Positions 38,833 through 46,863 of a DNA stretch of 64,000 nucleotides are shown in pieces. The notes under the pieces were generated by a model that worked only from the letters and a program-made list of their open reading frames with translations, was not told the origin of the DNA and ran no database searches. Made by a program: the position numbers and the translations under genes. The stretch comes from Sphingomonas sp. SUN019. GTDB lineage: Bacteria > Pseudomonadota > Alphaproteobacteria > Sphingomonadales > Sphingomonadaceae. Position 1 is the first letter of the stretch. Each line of letters opens with the position of its first letter. The DNA lies in contig NZ_CP096971.1 of assembly GCF_024758705.1 (NCBI RefSeq), forward strand, positions 248,001 through 312,000, given 5' to 3'.

Positions 38833-40004
38833 TCGAACAGGCCCATCAACCCCGCCCACGCGCGGCCGAAGAAGCCCGCTCCGGCGACGTCCTTTTCGGC
38901 CACCAGCGGCAGCGTCTGCGTCGGCAAGCCGGGCGAGGTGACGACCAGATCGGCGATATGCTGGCCCGCCTTGAACGGGGCCTTCACCGGACCTTGATAA
39001 ACGACCTTCGCGGTCATCGCGGGCACCGCACCTGCGGGCAGAGCAACCTTCAGGTCGTTCGGCGCGACCAGTCCGACTGTTGCGGCATCGCCCAATTGGA
39101 CATCGGCCTCGGCGACCTTGCGCCCCTTTTTCACGAGCGGCTTGGCCTGCCATGCGCGGAAGCCCCAGTCCATGAAACGCACCGATTCGGCGATGCGCTG
39201 GTTCGAACTGGTGAGCCCGGCGAGCACCAGCACCAGGCGGCGGCCGTTCTGTTCGGCCGATCCGGTGAAGCCGTAGCCGGCTTCCTCTGTATGCCCGGTC
39301 TTCAGTCCGTCGGCTCCGGCGACGCGCCCGAGCAAAGGATCACGGTTCGCCTGGGTGATCGCGGAGCCGCTGCCGAGCGTCTTGCCCCACGTGAAATCGC
39401 GCCGCGAATAGAATTGCTTGTAGAGCTTCGGGTGGTCGGTGATCGTCGCCGCGGCGAGCGTTGCGAGATCGCGCGCGGTGACATAAGTGCGGCCTTCGTC
39501 GGGCCAGCCGTTCGAATTGCCGAAATTGCTGTTGGTGAGGCCCAGCTTCTTTGCCGATTCATTCATCCGCTGGACAAACGCTTCCTCCGTGCCCGAAATG
39601 CCCTCGGCCAGCACGACGCACGCGTCGTTGCCTGACAGAACGACGATACCGTAGAGCAGATTGGCGACCGAAACCTTTTCGCCCGGCGACAGGAACATCG
39701 TCGAACCTGCTGCAGGACCATGCCATTTGCGCCATGTTTCAGGCCGAACCTCGAACTCTTGATCGAGTTTCAGGTCGCCGCGGCGAAGCATCTCGAACGC
39801 GGTGTAGACTGTCATCATCTTGGCCATCGACGCGGGCGGCATCCGGCGGTCGGCGTCCTTCGCGTACAGCACCGCGCCGGTCGACACGTCCTCCATGAAG
39901 GCGACGGGCGCGGGCGTGTCGAACTGCGGCGCATTGGCGGCGACGGGATAGGCGATCGCCATCGCAAGGGCGGGAGCGGCAAGATAGGTCAGCAGTCTGG
40001 TCAT
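38829..40004 (-). CDS. dacC: D-alanyl-D-alanine carboxypeptidase (PBP5/6 family)
   Basis: 391 residues from the ATG at 40004, with a signal peptide (LTYLAAPALAMAIAYPVAANA). The penicillin-binding motifs are complete: SxxK in PPASMAKMMTVYTA, SxN in VVLSGNDACVVLAEG and KTG in GLKTGHTEEAGYGF. A PBP5_C beta domain and a C-terminal amphipathic membrane anchor (GRAWAGLMGLFE) follow. It trims the terminal D-Ala of peptidoglycan stems. It sits with rlpA and mltB in a wall-turnover cluster. Confidence 0.94.
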   Translation of the reverse strand: MTRLLTYLAAPALAMAIAYPVAANAPQFDTPAPVAFMEDVSTGAVLYAKDADRRMPPASMAKMMTVYTAFEMLRRGDLKLDQEFEVRPETWRKWHGPAAGSTMFLSPGEKVSVANLLYGIVVLSGNDACVVLAEGISGTEEAFVQRMNESAKKLGLTNSNFGNSNGWPDEGRTYVTARDLATLAAATITDHPKLYKQFYSRRDFTWGKTLGSGSAITQANRDPLLGRVAGADGLKTGHTEEAGYGFTGSAEQNGRRLVLVLAGLTSSNQRIAESVRFMDWGFRAWQAKPLVKKGRKVAEADVQLGDAATVGLVAPNDLKVALPAGAVPAMTAKVVYQGPVKAPFKAGQHIADLVVTSPGLPTQTLPLVAEKDVAGAGFFGRAWAGLMGLFE

Positions 40005-40026
40005 GGATCGTCCCGAAAATTCGACG

Positions 40027-40926
40027 TTATTGGGTGATGATTGCGGCGTCGCCATAGCCTTGCCGCGCGGCGCCGTCACGCGCGCGCCGCGCCGCGGCGG
40101 CATCGGTGAACGGACCGAGCCGAACGCGCCACACGCCACCTGCGCCCTCGACCCGTCCGTCGAGGCGTTTGGCGAGCGCGCGGGCGCGGGCTTCGGTAGA
40201 GAACGCGGCGACCTGAACGAGATAGTGGCCTTCGCGGGCTGGCTTGGCGGGTTCGATTCGCGGTGCCGGGCGGGGTGGCGGTGGCGGACTGGTCTTCGTA
40301 GCGGATGCGCGCTGCTGGGGTGGCGGCGCGGGCATGTCCGACCCGTTCAACTTGCGGCGGAGCGCGGTCAACAGCGCAGGCGGCGTGGCGAGACGGGAGG
40401 TTGCGGCGCGCCCCGCCGATATGGCCGCTGCGTCCTCGGGCGTGGCCGTCACGGTGCGGATGCGGACCGGGGCCTTCGGGTTCGTGCCCGTGCCGAGCAG
40501 TTCGGCCGCACCGCGCGACAGGTCGATCAGCCGGTCGCGGCGTCCGGGACCGCGATCGTTGATCAGCACCAGAATCGTGCGGCCGGTATCGAGCGCGGTC
40601 ACCTCTGCGTGCGAGCCGAGCGGGAGCGTGCGGTGCGCGGCGGTGATCGCGGTCGGCCTGAAGGGCGCGCCCGAGGCGGTCAGACTGCCGGACAGTTCCT
40701 CGCCATACCAGGTAGCGAGGCCGACCTCGTCATAGCGCGATTCCGCACCCGCCCCGGCGGTGCCGCTGGGGCCGTCGACCTGCCCCGCCTCGGGCGGGAG
40801 AGGCACGGGCGCGGTCGGCGCACCGCGCATTGGCGGCGCGCTGGTGCTCAGCTGGCGCGGCGCTTCGCTCGACGCGCCGCAGCTGGCCAGCAACAGGATG
40901 GGGGCCAAGCTAACGCTCGATCGCAT
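40027..40926 (-). CDS. rlpA: Septal ring lytic transglycosylase-like lipoprotein RlpA
   Basis: 299 residues. A lipoprotein signal ends in LLASC (cysteine 16). The double-psi beta-barrel domain shows EVGLATWYGEELSGSLTASG, RTLPLGSHAEVT and INDRGPGRRDRLIDLSRGAA. A proline-rich linker leads to a C-terminal SPOR domain (YLVQVAAFSTEARARALAKR), which binds denuded septal glycan. It overlaps mltB by 17 bases. Whether it cleaves glycan, as in Pseudomonas, is not known for this clade. Confidence 0.93.
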   Translation of the reverse strand: MRSSVSLAPILLLASCGASSEAPRQLSTSAPPMRGAPTAPVPLPPEAGQVDGPSGTAGAGAESRYDEVGLATWYGEELSGSLTASGAPFRPTAITAAHRTLPLGSHAEVTALDTGRTILVLINDRGPGRRDRLIDLSRGAAELLGTGTNPKAPVRIRTVTATPEDAAAISAGRAATSRLATPPALLTALRRKLNGSDMPAPPPQQRASATKTSPPPPPRPAPRIEPAKPAREGHYLVQVAAFSTEARARALAKRLDGRVEGAGGVWRVRLGPFTDAAAARRARDGAARQGYGDAAIITQ

Positions 40927-41953
40927 CGGCCAGCAGCCCCACCGACAATGCGTAAAAATTCGAGCAATTGTAATCGAGGATCACACGGTAGTTGCTCGTC
41001 AGCAGATAAGCGGTGTTCCCCGGCCCGTCGGGTTCGAGCAAGGTCGCCATGATATTGTCGCCCGGCCAGCGGCCACCCTGCGGCGTCAGGCCCAGCGCGC
41101 GCCATTCGGCCATCGTGCGCCAGCCGCTATGCCGTTCGAACACCCGCGGGCAGCGCGGCGAGACGAGGCGATTGGCCTGGTCCGATCGATCGTACCCGGC
41201 GGGCACGCTGACCGCGACGCCCCATGGCTGGCCCGGCCGCCAGCCCGCGGCGACGAAATAATTGCCGATCGACGCCAGCGTGTCAGCTGAGCTGCTCCAG
41301 ATGTCAGCACGCCCGTCGCCGTCGCCGTCGCGCGCCAGGCGGAGATAGATCGAGGGCAGGAACTGCGGATTACCGGTCGCGCCCGCCCAGCTGCCCTTCA
41401 GCTGATCGCGCGGGACGCCGCGGTCGAGCATCTTGAGCGCGGCGATAAACTCGCCCGAGAAAAGCTGCCGACGACGCCCTTCGTAGGCCAAGCTGGCAAG
41501 GCTGCGCAGCAGGTCGAAGTCGCCCGTGTAGGAACCGTAATTGGTCTCATGCCCCCAGATCGCGACCATAATCGATTCGGGGACGCCGGTTTCGGTCTCC
41601 ACCCGCGCCAGCCGCGCTCGATTGGCGGCATAGGTCGTGCGGCCGCGGCCGATCCGTGCGGCGTCGACGTGGCGCGCGCGGTATGGCGCAAACATCGAGA
41701 TCGGGCCGCCCGGCGCTGCGCCCGGTTGTTGACGGTCGAGTTCGACGACGCGCGGATTGAACGTCAGCGTCGCCATCGCCGAATCGGCGGTCGCGGGCCG
41801 CACGCCCTGCGCGATCGCCTGCGCGCGCAACGTCGTGAGATAGCTTTGAAAGCCGGTTTCGTCCTGCGCGTTGGCGGATGCCGCCACGAACAGGCACGCC
41901 AAGGCGGTCACGCTGCCACGCAATCGCCGTCGAATTTTGCTACGCCCCCACAC
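40910..41953 (-). CDS. mltB: Lytic murein transglycosylase (MltB type)
   Basis: 347 residues from a GTG at 41953 with AGG five bases upstream; this leaves a normal signal peptide (SKIRRRLRGS then ALACLFVAASANAQ). An ATG at 41998 would add 15 residues. The SLT_2 domain carries the catalytic glutamate in IWGHETNYGSYTGDFD and the GNPQFLPSIYLRLARDGDGD segment. The C-terminal YNCSNFYALSVGLLADAIE is family-typical. It cleaves glycan strands to anhydromuropeptides. Confidence 0.9.
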   Translation of the reverse strand: MWGRSKIRRRLRGSVTALACLFVAASANAQDETGFQSYLTTLRAQAIAQGVRPATADSAMATLTFNPRVVELDRQQPGAAPGGPISMFAPYRARHVDAARIGRGRTTYAANRARLARVETETGVPESIMVAIWGHETNYGSYTGDFDLLRSLASLAYEGRRRQLFSGEFIAALKMLDRGVPRDQLKGSWAGATGNPQFLPSIYLRLARDGDGDGRADIWSSSADTLASIGNYFVAAGWRPGQPWGVAVSVPAGYDRSDQANRLVSPRCPRVFERHSGWRTMAEWRALGLTPQGGRWPGDNIMATLLEPDGPGNTAYLLTSNYRVILDYNCSNFYALSVGLLADAIER

Positions 41954-42090
41954 GTCGCCTGTGTGGCACAGCGAGGCGGCGTGGGAAACACGGATCATCG
42001 CCGGGGTTGCACACATCATCGCAGCGCGGCAGAGGCGCATCGTCGGCGCGCGGAGAGAAAGCTGTTTGGAGGTGTCCGACGCTGATCCGT

Positions 42091-42387
42091 GAATGGATAA
42101 GCGCTGCAGCGGGTTAATAAGAGCCTGAGTCGGTCGATGGTGTAATCCGTAAACCAGCCGTAAGCTGGAGCGCGCCGTACGATACGGAAGAGTGTCCGAG
42201 TGGTTTAAGGAACCGGTCTTGAAAGCTGCTGGACCTTGCGACCGTCGGCGCGGGAATGGAGAAGCGTTACAGCCGGTTAGCGGCAGTCCGATTCGGGGGG
42301 CGGGTTTGCCCGTAAGCCGACCGTAAGCTGCAAGCCGGTGGCCGGTATGGAAGAGTGTCCGAGTGGTTTAAGGAACTGGTCTTGAAA
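42091..42387 (+). repeat. Diverged 163-base tandem duplication of a tRNA-Ser 5' region
   Basis: Two units in exact register 163 bases apart: 42091-42224 and 42254-42387. The upstream parts (95 bases each, aligned without gaps, around two-thirds identical) share GAATGGA, CCGTAAGCTG and CGTAA blocks and probably hold the promoter. The last 39 bases are the tRNA-Ser 5' half and differ at only one position (C at 42214, T at 42377). The second unit continues into a complete tRNA; the first stops at the anticodon loop. Confidence 0.8.
42186..42224 (+). pseudogene. Orphaned 5' half of the native tRNA-Ser(UGA)
   Basis: From GGAAGAG (acceptor 5' strand) through the D-arm and the 5' anticodon stem CCGGT (42213-42217) to the loop CTTGAAA (42218-42224), then unrelated sequence (GCTGCTGG). 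The matching 3' half is at 51498-51555. The break lies exactly at the end of the anticodon loop, as expected for integrase-mediated insertion. It cannot give a functional tRNA as it stands. Confidence 0.8.
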
Positions 42388-42438
42388 ACCAGCGAGCGGG
42401 CAACCGTTCCGTGGGTTCGAATCCCACCTCTTCCGCCA
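42349..42438 (+). tRNA. tRNA-Ser(UGA), complete, probably element-borne
   Basis: 90 bases including the encoded CCA. Acceptor GGAAGAG / CTCTTCC, anticodon stem CTGGT (42376-42380) / ACCAG (42388-42392), anticodon TGA at 42383-42385, a long class II variable arm, and T-stem GTGGG / CCCAC around TTCGAAT. It differs from the reconstructed native gene only at one stem pair (U-A for C-G). It ends five bases before the stop of a convergent HEPN-motif gene. Confidence 0.95.
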
Positions 42439-42442
42439 GCTG

Positions 42443-43171
42443 CTAGGCGCTAAACCGCTCGAAGACGTTGAGCAGCAAAGTCTCTAGGTGGCTGGTCACC
42501 ATGTTGCCGCCAACGGCCAGGCTATTGGGATGGCCGCAGCCGTTGCGGAGGTTTAGCGCGATCGCAAGCTGGTCCTTCACGTTCTTGCCAATAACGTTGA
42601 TTGCTACGAGTCGATCTAGGAAGTCAGCCTCTCCCATCCGGCTAAGGCCGTCAGCGTTGGCCGCCTTCTTCCACTTGTCGCTCACTCGCTTCGCTTCGGT
42701 GTTGAACGCGTCGAGGTGGTTTGCAACAACCTCCCGGTAAAGCACGTCGACGGCTGCGATCCACGACATAACGATAGCAGAGCGGTACAGTTTGGACTCG
42801 TAGCACTTGATCGCCTCTTCGACGAATGCCCGCGTCGTCGCGTTCTGCACGTTGGCGAGGTGCTTCCGCAGGTCCGCAGCGATTTGGACGGCGGCTCCGT
42901 TGGCGGACTCGACCCCAAGCGCCCGAAGGTAGTTCTTCCCGGCGTCGGTAAGCTCCCAGCCCGCCGGTACACGGATGGCCAACCCCCCGCTCTTCCCGAG
43001 CACGTCCGACAGGTTCCACTTCTTCGGCAGCTTAAACCCCGCCTCCTCAGAGCGAGAACGAAGGTCTGCCAGCTTCGCGGGTTGATCAATGCTAGCTAGG
43101 GTAAGCAGGAGCTTGTCACGCGACGGCAGACCGCGGTGCAACCAGTCTTTCAGCGCGGAAACGTCAAGCAA
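42443..43171 (-). CDS. HEPN-motif protein with N-terminal winged-helix region
   Basis: 242 residues from a TTG at 43171 that overlaps the partner gene by eight bases. Residues 1-85 look like a winged helix (SRDKLLLTLASIDQPAKLAD, NLSDVLGKSGGLAIRV, WELTDAGKNYLRALG). The C-terminal half is helical and has R209-N-G-C-G-H214, the Rx4H pattern of HEPN ribonucleases, just after KDQLAIALNL. The family is not otherwise recognised; an RNase toxin or defence effector is inferred. It lies at the left end of the element, convergent with the tRNA. Confidence 0.75.
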   Translation of the reverse strand: MLDVSALKDWLHRGLPSRDKLLLTLASIDQPAKLADLRSRSEEAGFKLPKKWNLSDVLGKSGGLAIRVPAGWELTDAGKNYLRALGVESANGAAVQIAADLRKHLANVQNATTRAFVEEAIKCYESKLYRSAIVMSWIAAVDVLYREVVANHLDAFNTEAKRVSDKWKKAANADGLSRMGEADFLDRLVAINVIGKNVKDQLAIALNLRNGCGHPNSLAVGGNMVTSHLETLLLNVFERFSA

Positions 43172-43673
43172 GCTGCGCGACCAGCTTTTGATAATCGTCA
43201 GACGTCAATGAATAAACACCATCGCTGATCTGGTTAAACTTAGAACCGACAAGGGAACCGAGTATCTTCGTAAGATTTCCCGACATGTTCGCACTGTAGT
43301 GCATGGTCGCCTTCTTCATGGTGTCCAGCAGTTCCGTCCGCGAAAACGTCTGCTTCCCATCATAAATTTGGAGGGTGGCAGCGGCGGCAACAGCGACCTC
43401 AGAGCCGGTCTTCGCCTTTAGCTTCTGAGCGACGCTGTTCACGTGGAGCTTGGGACCGCCGACAACAGTGGGCGTGTCACCGGATGGCGCGGGCAATAGC
43501 GGGGTTGGCGCTTGCGGGGCAGCATGTGACTCGCCACCTTCCGCCAGCACGGGGACCTTAAACAGTGTCTCGATGTGGGAGAAAAGGTCCTTAATATCGG
43601 CGACAGCTAGTTCGGTCTCACCCTCGTACTCGAACTCGACAGGCCCGGCTTTGATGCGCACTTTTGCAGTCAC
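43164..43673 (-). CDS. Partner protein of the HEPN gene, C-terminal winged helix
   Basis: 169 residues from a GTG at 43673 preceded by AAGGGGG. The N-terminal part (MTAKVRIKAGPVEFEYEGE, DIKDLFSHIETLF) resembles a small beta-alpha module, followed by a proline-rich linker (about 55-80) and a C-terminal wHTH-like region (KQTFSRTELLDTMKKATMHY, NLTKILGSLVGSKFNQISDG). It overlaps the downstream HEPN gene by eight bases, so both are probably made together. Function is unknown; sensor or antitoxin roles are guesses. Confidence 0.7.
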   Translation of the reverse strand: MTAKVRIKAGPVEFEYEGETELAVADIKDLFSHIETLFKVPVLAEGGESHAAPQAPTPLLPAPSGDTPTVVGGPKLHVNSVAQKLKAKTGSEVAVAAAATLQIYDGKQTFSRTELLDTMKKATMHYSANMSGNLTKILGSLVGSKFNQISDGVYSLTSDDYQKLVAQLA

Positions 43674-44048
43674 GGCGATCCCCCTTCGTTGAGCGCTGCC
43701 CCCAGCGCCGCGTCAAAGATGGGATCAGCCTCGTGAGAGTCAAGAAGAAGACCGCCGACTTACGCGCGGACTTACGTTTTGCTTATCATTAGCTTAGTGG
43801 CGGTGCCGTTAAGCTGGAATTGCAAGAGTTTGGATCACGACTGCGTAAGCTATGACATTTGCCGGTCGTAACAGCGCCCCGCACCGCGAGGCGCGAGGCG
43901 CTGGCAGCGTCAGGACGAAGGAGCACGTCCCCGCTGCTGCGGATGTTCGATTAACGAGGGACCGTCCGCTGGTCCTCGACGTGGGCGACTCCCGATTCCC
44001 ACGCACCGCGCCGCTTGAAGGTGACGGCGACGCGGCTTTCCGTTGATT
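43674..44048. other. 375-base intergenic stretch inside the element
   Basis: No convincing gene. A 64-codon plus-strand frame (43852-44046) has no recognisable content and no clear ribosome site. GACTTACG occurs twice (about 43757 and 43769), followed by an AT-richer TTTTGCTTATCATTAGCTTA, a plausible promoter region for the minus-strand pair at 43164-43673. Confidence 0.5.
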
Positions 44049-44489
44049 TTATCCGGCTGGCGCGCCCCCGCTTGCATAGCGGTCCTCATCAGCGCGACAG
44101 CCCTCGGGACCGTTGCAGAGGCGCAGGCGCACCACGTCTTCGCTAAAGAATGGGGTGCGACAGCGGATGCACCGCTGCCACCCTACTCGCCTGATTATGC
44201 GTGGCGGGGTGTGGTCAATATCAAGCACCGGCTCGCGCCGACTGAACCCGTCGAACTGCCACGGCTCAGGCTGTTCGAACCCCTGCCGGTTCGCGGGACG
44301 CTTGACTGGGGCCGGTTGCACCGGGGCTGGGCGCGCGATCGGTGCGGGGGTGACCACGTTGGTGCTGGCACGCTGCCTCACGCGCTGCCCTGGCGGCGTT
44401 GGTGCCTGTGACGGCTGACTTTTGCGCTCCCGCCACGCGGCGAGCCACGCTGGTACAGGCGCGGCGACCGTCACCGCCCTAGCTGCCAC
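44049..44489 (-). CDS. Small protein with C-terminal zinc-ribbon-like cysteines
   Basis: 146 residues. A short helical start (VPAWLAAWRERKSQPSQAP) leads to a long proline/arginine-rich linker and a C-terminal segment with four cysteines, WQRCIRCRTPFF then LCNGPEGC (CX2C...CX4C), a likely zinc ribbon. It is the last gene of a six-gene minus-strand run in the element and overlaps the gene before it by 19 bases. Unknown function; DNA or RNA binding is possible. Confidence 0.65.
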   Translation of the reverse strand: MAARAVTVAAPVPAWLAAWRERKSQPSQAPTPPGQRVRQRASTNVVTPAPIARPAPVQPAPVKRPANRQGFEQPEPWQFDGFSRREPVLDIDHTPPRIIRRVGWQRCIRCRTPFFSEDVVRLRLCNGPEGCRADEDRYASGGAPAG

Positions 44490-44701
44490 ATATTATCGCG
44501 ACGCTGCCACATGCCCCACGTCCCGTCAGTCTCCCATCGACGGAGGCAGTGCAGCACGATTGGAAAGTCGAGCCGGTCCAGCTTGCCCGCGTCAATGTCA
44601 GCTTCGCATTTGGAAGCGAACGCATCGAACGACCCATAAGCGCGCGCGAACGGCGATACAGACGCCCGTCCCTGCTCGAGTCGCTGAATGCGCGACAGCA
44701 T
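44471..44701 (-). CDS. Small hypothetical element protein
   Basis: 76 residues from the ATG at 44701 (MLSRIQRLEQGRASVSPFAR). The body is helical and aromatic at the end (LDRLDFPIVLHCLRRWETDG, WQRRDNMWQLGR). No family is recognised. It begins 23 bases after the 71-residue gene and runs into the zinc-ribbon gene, so the group is one transcription unit. Confidence 0.6.
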   Translation of the reverse strand: MLSRIQRLEQGRASVSPFARAYGSFDAFASKCEADIDAGKLDRLDFPIVLHCLRRWETDGTWGMWQRRDNMWQLGR

Positions 44702-44724
44702 GGAACGGACGCCCGCCACCGTGG

Positions 44725-44940
44725 TCAGCCTCGACCGGCTTCCAACGTCGCGATCCGGTTTTCGTATTCCTGAACCTTTTCGCCGAGCGCGCGGAGCGTA
44801 GCGTTCACGTGAAGCGGCCATTCTTCACGTGTTTCCGCTTCCTGCTTCTGCCGAACGACAGCGGCGACGCGCTGTTCCTGCAATTGGTCCAGCATCTCCG
44901 GCGTCACGCTGTAATCAGGGTTTTTGTTACCGTCCGTCAT
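44725..44940 (-). CDS. Small coiled-coil-like hypothetical protein
   Basis: 71 residues from the ATG at 44940, which lies inside the end of the upstream gene (14-base overlap). The sequence is charged and helical throughout (LDQLQEQRVAAVVRQKQEAE, ALGEKVQEYENRIATLEAGR), consistent with a short coiled coil. No function is recognised. Confidence 0.6.
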   Translation of the reverse strand: MTDGNKNPDYSVTPEMLDQLQEQRVAAVVRQKQEAETREEWPLHVNATLRALGEKVQEYENRIATLEAGRG

Positions 44941-45343
44941 CGTCCACCACTCCCATCTTCGCGAGGACGCTGAATGCCCCCTCGCGGACCTCAATTTCTT
45001 CGCAATCGCGCATGATCTCGGCGCAGGTGGTGACCACCAGCCGACGCAATTCGCCGCGCTCCTGATCCGTCATGCTGGCAACCGCCCTCTCCAGCCTCTC
45101 GGGAGTCAGCAACTGACCCGCGCGAAGCGGCACGACGTAGAGCGGGAAGGCCATCTGGTCGGCCATGCTCACGGCCCAATCGATCGCCGCCTGATATTCT
45201 TCGATCGGCTGCGGGCGCGTGTGGAATTGCTTCCGGTGCTTGCCGTCCTGACTAGGACCGAACCATGTTACCTGAACGAAAGCGTCGCCCGGTTCGGGGT
45301 CGTCAGCGACGACGCGGTTGGTGCCCGTCTTGAACACTGGCAT
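44927..45343 (-). CDS. Hypothetical element protein
   Basis: 138 residues (MPVFKTGTNRVVADDPEPGD). A beta-rich start (DAFVQVTWFGPSQDGKH) is followed by a helical part with TPERLERAVASMTDQERGEL. No catalytic motif is visible. It starts one base after the stop of the DUF5681-like gene and overlaps the next gene by 14 bases. Confidence 0.65.
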   Translation of the reverse strand: MPVFKTGTNRVVADDPEPGDAFVQVTWFGPSQDGKHRKQFHTRPQPIEEYQAAIDWAVSMADQMAFPLYVVPLRAGQLLTPERLERAVASMTDQERGELRRLVVTTCAEIMRDCEEIEVREGAFSVLAKMGVVDDDGR

Positions 45344-45344
45344 G

Positions 45345-45845
45345 TTAAACGCTCCGCATTTCGAGGGTGATGAGCCGCGCTTCTAGGTCGTCAGCGACGC
45401 GCGCGGACGACAGCGTGCCGAGCGCGGAAATGATGGTCTGCCCCACGTCCGGGGCTACTGCGCCCGCCGCGATGGCGGTCAGCACCGCCTCGATCTGCTG
45501 CGGAATGGATGCGGTCGCATCGAAGTCGAATTGGACCTTTTCCGCCTGACTGCGGAGGTTTGGCAGAACACGACCGAGGATTAGCGCCGCCGCGCCAACG
45601 TCGCCCTCCTGCGCCTTTTCGATAATCGCGCTGACGATGCTGTCAGCGTCGTCCAACATGCGCTGGGCGACCCGGACGCGCTTGTCGATAATGCCTCTGG
45701 GGCGACCGGCAGGATTCGGACTTCTCATGCCGGGGGTCCAGGTCGGGTTCCCGATCTTTGGTTTCGGCTTCGCGTCGGCGGGTTGCCATCCCTCTAGCCA
45801 CGGTGGAGTTTCATGACCGCCCATCGGTGTGTTGTTTGATGGCAT
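45345..45845 (-). CDS. DUF5681-like protein
   Basis: 166 residues from the ATG at 45845. The N-terminal WTPGMRSPNPAGRPRGIIDK matches the DUF5681 signature (SGNPAGRPKG-type), often found in phage genomes near terminase genes. The rest is helical (RMLDDADSIVSAIIEKAQEG, GAAALILGRVLPNLRSQ). A small-terminase-like or DNA-binding role is possible. It follows the 237-residue gene by ten bases. Confidence 0.7.
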   Translation of the reverse strand: MPSNNTPMGGHETPPWLEGWQPADAKPKPKIGNPTWTPGMRSPNPAGRPRGIIDKRVRVAQRMLDDADSIVSAIIEKAQEGDVGAAALILGRVLPNLRSQAEKVQFDFDATASIPQQIEAVLTAIAAGAVAPDVGQTIISALGTLSSARVADDLEARLITLEMRSV

Positions 45846-45855
45846 CACAGGCGCA

Positions 45856-46569
45856 TCACGATACGTTGATCTTGAGCGCGGCAAGAGCGCGTTCGTTGGC
45901 CGTGTCGATGCCCCGCACCTTGGCGGGTGGAGCGCCGACCGCTTTCGTGACCTGTGCAAATACCAGCGGTGCGTCGCGGTCCAGCTTCGCCATGACGTTG
46001 CGCATGACGGTGAGGCGGGCAACCAGTGCCGGGTTCTGCTTCTCGTGGAAGCGGCGCAGGTAATGCGCGTGTTCGGGTGCCGACAGACCGCTCAAAAACG
46101 GCTGCGCCCCGAGTATTGCCTGCAACGTGTCGGTGTCGCCCTGCGCGAATGCCTCGTTCAGCAGCTTGCCCCGCTCCTCGCGATTCAGATGTTTGGAATG
46201 GGCGCGCACCTCCTGATTGAGGTTGCCAAGACCAGCCCGCTCCTTCAGCGGTTGCGACAGTTCACTATCGACGTGGTTGATGGCTTTCGTCAGGCTCGCC
46301 TGTACAGCATCGAACTTGCGGCAAATCTGATCTTGGACCTTCGCCGCTTCCTTCCCGACGATCAGGAAGCGCTGTTCCTCGGTCCAAGTCGGGTTGTTCT
46401 TGGCGTACTCGGTCGCGTCGTGAATCTTGCCTATCGCCGAGTACGCCGTAGCAAACGCGCTCATTGCGTCCGCGACGTAAATTGCGGTTTCGTCGTTGTA
46501 ACCCTCGACGTTCTTGACGCCATCCGGGTGCAGCGCGGGACTTACGCGCGTGTCGACTTGCTCGGGCAT
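45856..46569 (-). CDS. Hypothetical element protein, first gene of the minus-strand run
   Basis: 237 residues from the ATG at 46569, with GGAG six bases upstream; a TTG at 46581 is an alternative. Mostly helical: YVADAMSAFATAYSAIGKIH, KFDAVQASLTKAINHVDSEL, LNREERGKLLNEAFAQGD. No family is recognised. It is the promoter-proximal member of six genes ending at 44049 and is divergent from the MtlR-like HEPN gene. Confidence 0.65.
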   Translation of the reverse strand: MPEQVDTRVSPALHPDGVKNVEGYNDETAIYVADAMSAFATAYSAIGKIHDATEYAKNNPTWTEEQRFLIVGKEAAKVQDQICRKFDAVQASLTKAINHVDSELSQPLKERAGLGNLNQEVRAHSKHLNREERGKLLNEAFAQGDTDTLQAILGAQPFLSGLSAPEHAHYLRRFHEKQNPALVARLTVMRNVMAKLDRDAPLVFAQVTKAVGAPPAKVRGIDTANERALAALKINVS

Positions 46570-46863
46570 AATAGGCTCCAAGATTTGATATGGCTTGCTA
46601 TGGGCTTACGCTGCAATTCTTCGTCGAAGGTCCGCAAGCTGTTATTTTGCTATATCAATCGCTTGCTTCACGTCTGCCGATTGCGAACGACAAATACTGT
46701 GTTTGCTGTTCGTGGAGCGCGACGACCAGCCGGGTGTGACCACGCGAGCGCAGGGGTGCTGACGGAGCGCGTGCGGCACCAACATGGCGGCGGGGTAGCT
46801 GCCGCGCCCCAGCGGGCGGCTCCGGGCAGTTGCCAAGCGCAAGCGTATGGACGACGATCCGAT
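46570..46863. promoter_or_regulatory. Divergent intergenic region (294 bases)
   Basis: Separates the six-gene minus-strand run from the plus-strand HEPN gene. It holds an imperfect inverted pair: TTGATATGGCTTGCTATGGG (about 46587-46606) faces TTTTGCTATATCAATCGC (about 46644). The AT-richer 46600-46720 stretch is the likely site for both promoters and for an element regulator such as the AlpA-like protein. No confident -35/-10 assignment is possible. Confidence 0.4.

Noticed and set aside
42186..42260. First GGAAGAG block as a second working tRNA-Ser
   Set aside because: Pairing stops after the anticodon loop; no 3' anticodon stem, T-arm or acceptor strand follows, so it can only be a half gene.
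43852..44411. Plus-strand frames in the element opposite the zinc-ribbon gene
   Set aside because: Low-complexity, arginine-rich translation without a ribosome site; the minus-strand frame has the coupled layout and cysteine motif.
45829..46863. Upstream extension of the MtlR-like gene (frame open from 45829)
   Set aside because: The extension is antisense to two coupled element genes and adds nothing family-like; the ATG at 46864 is preferred.
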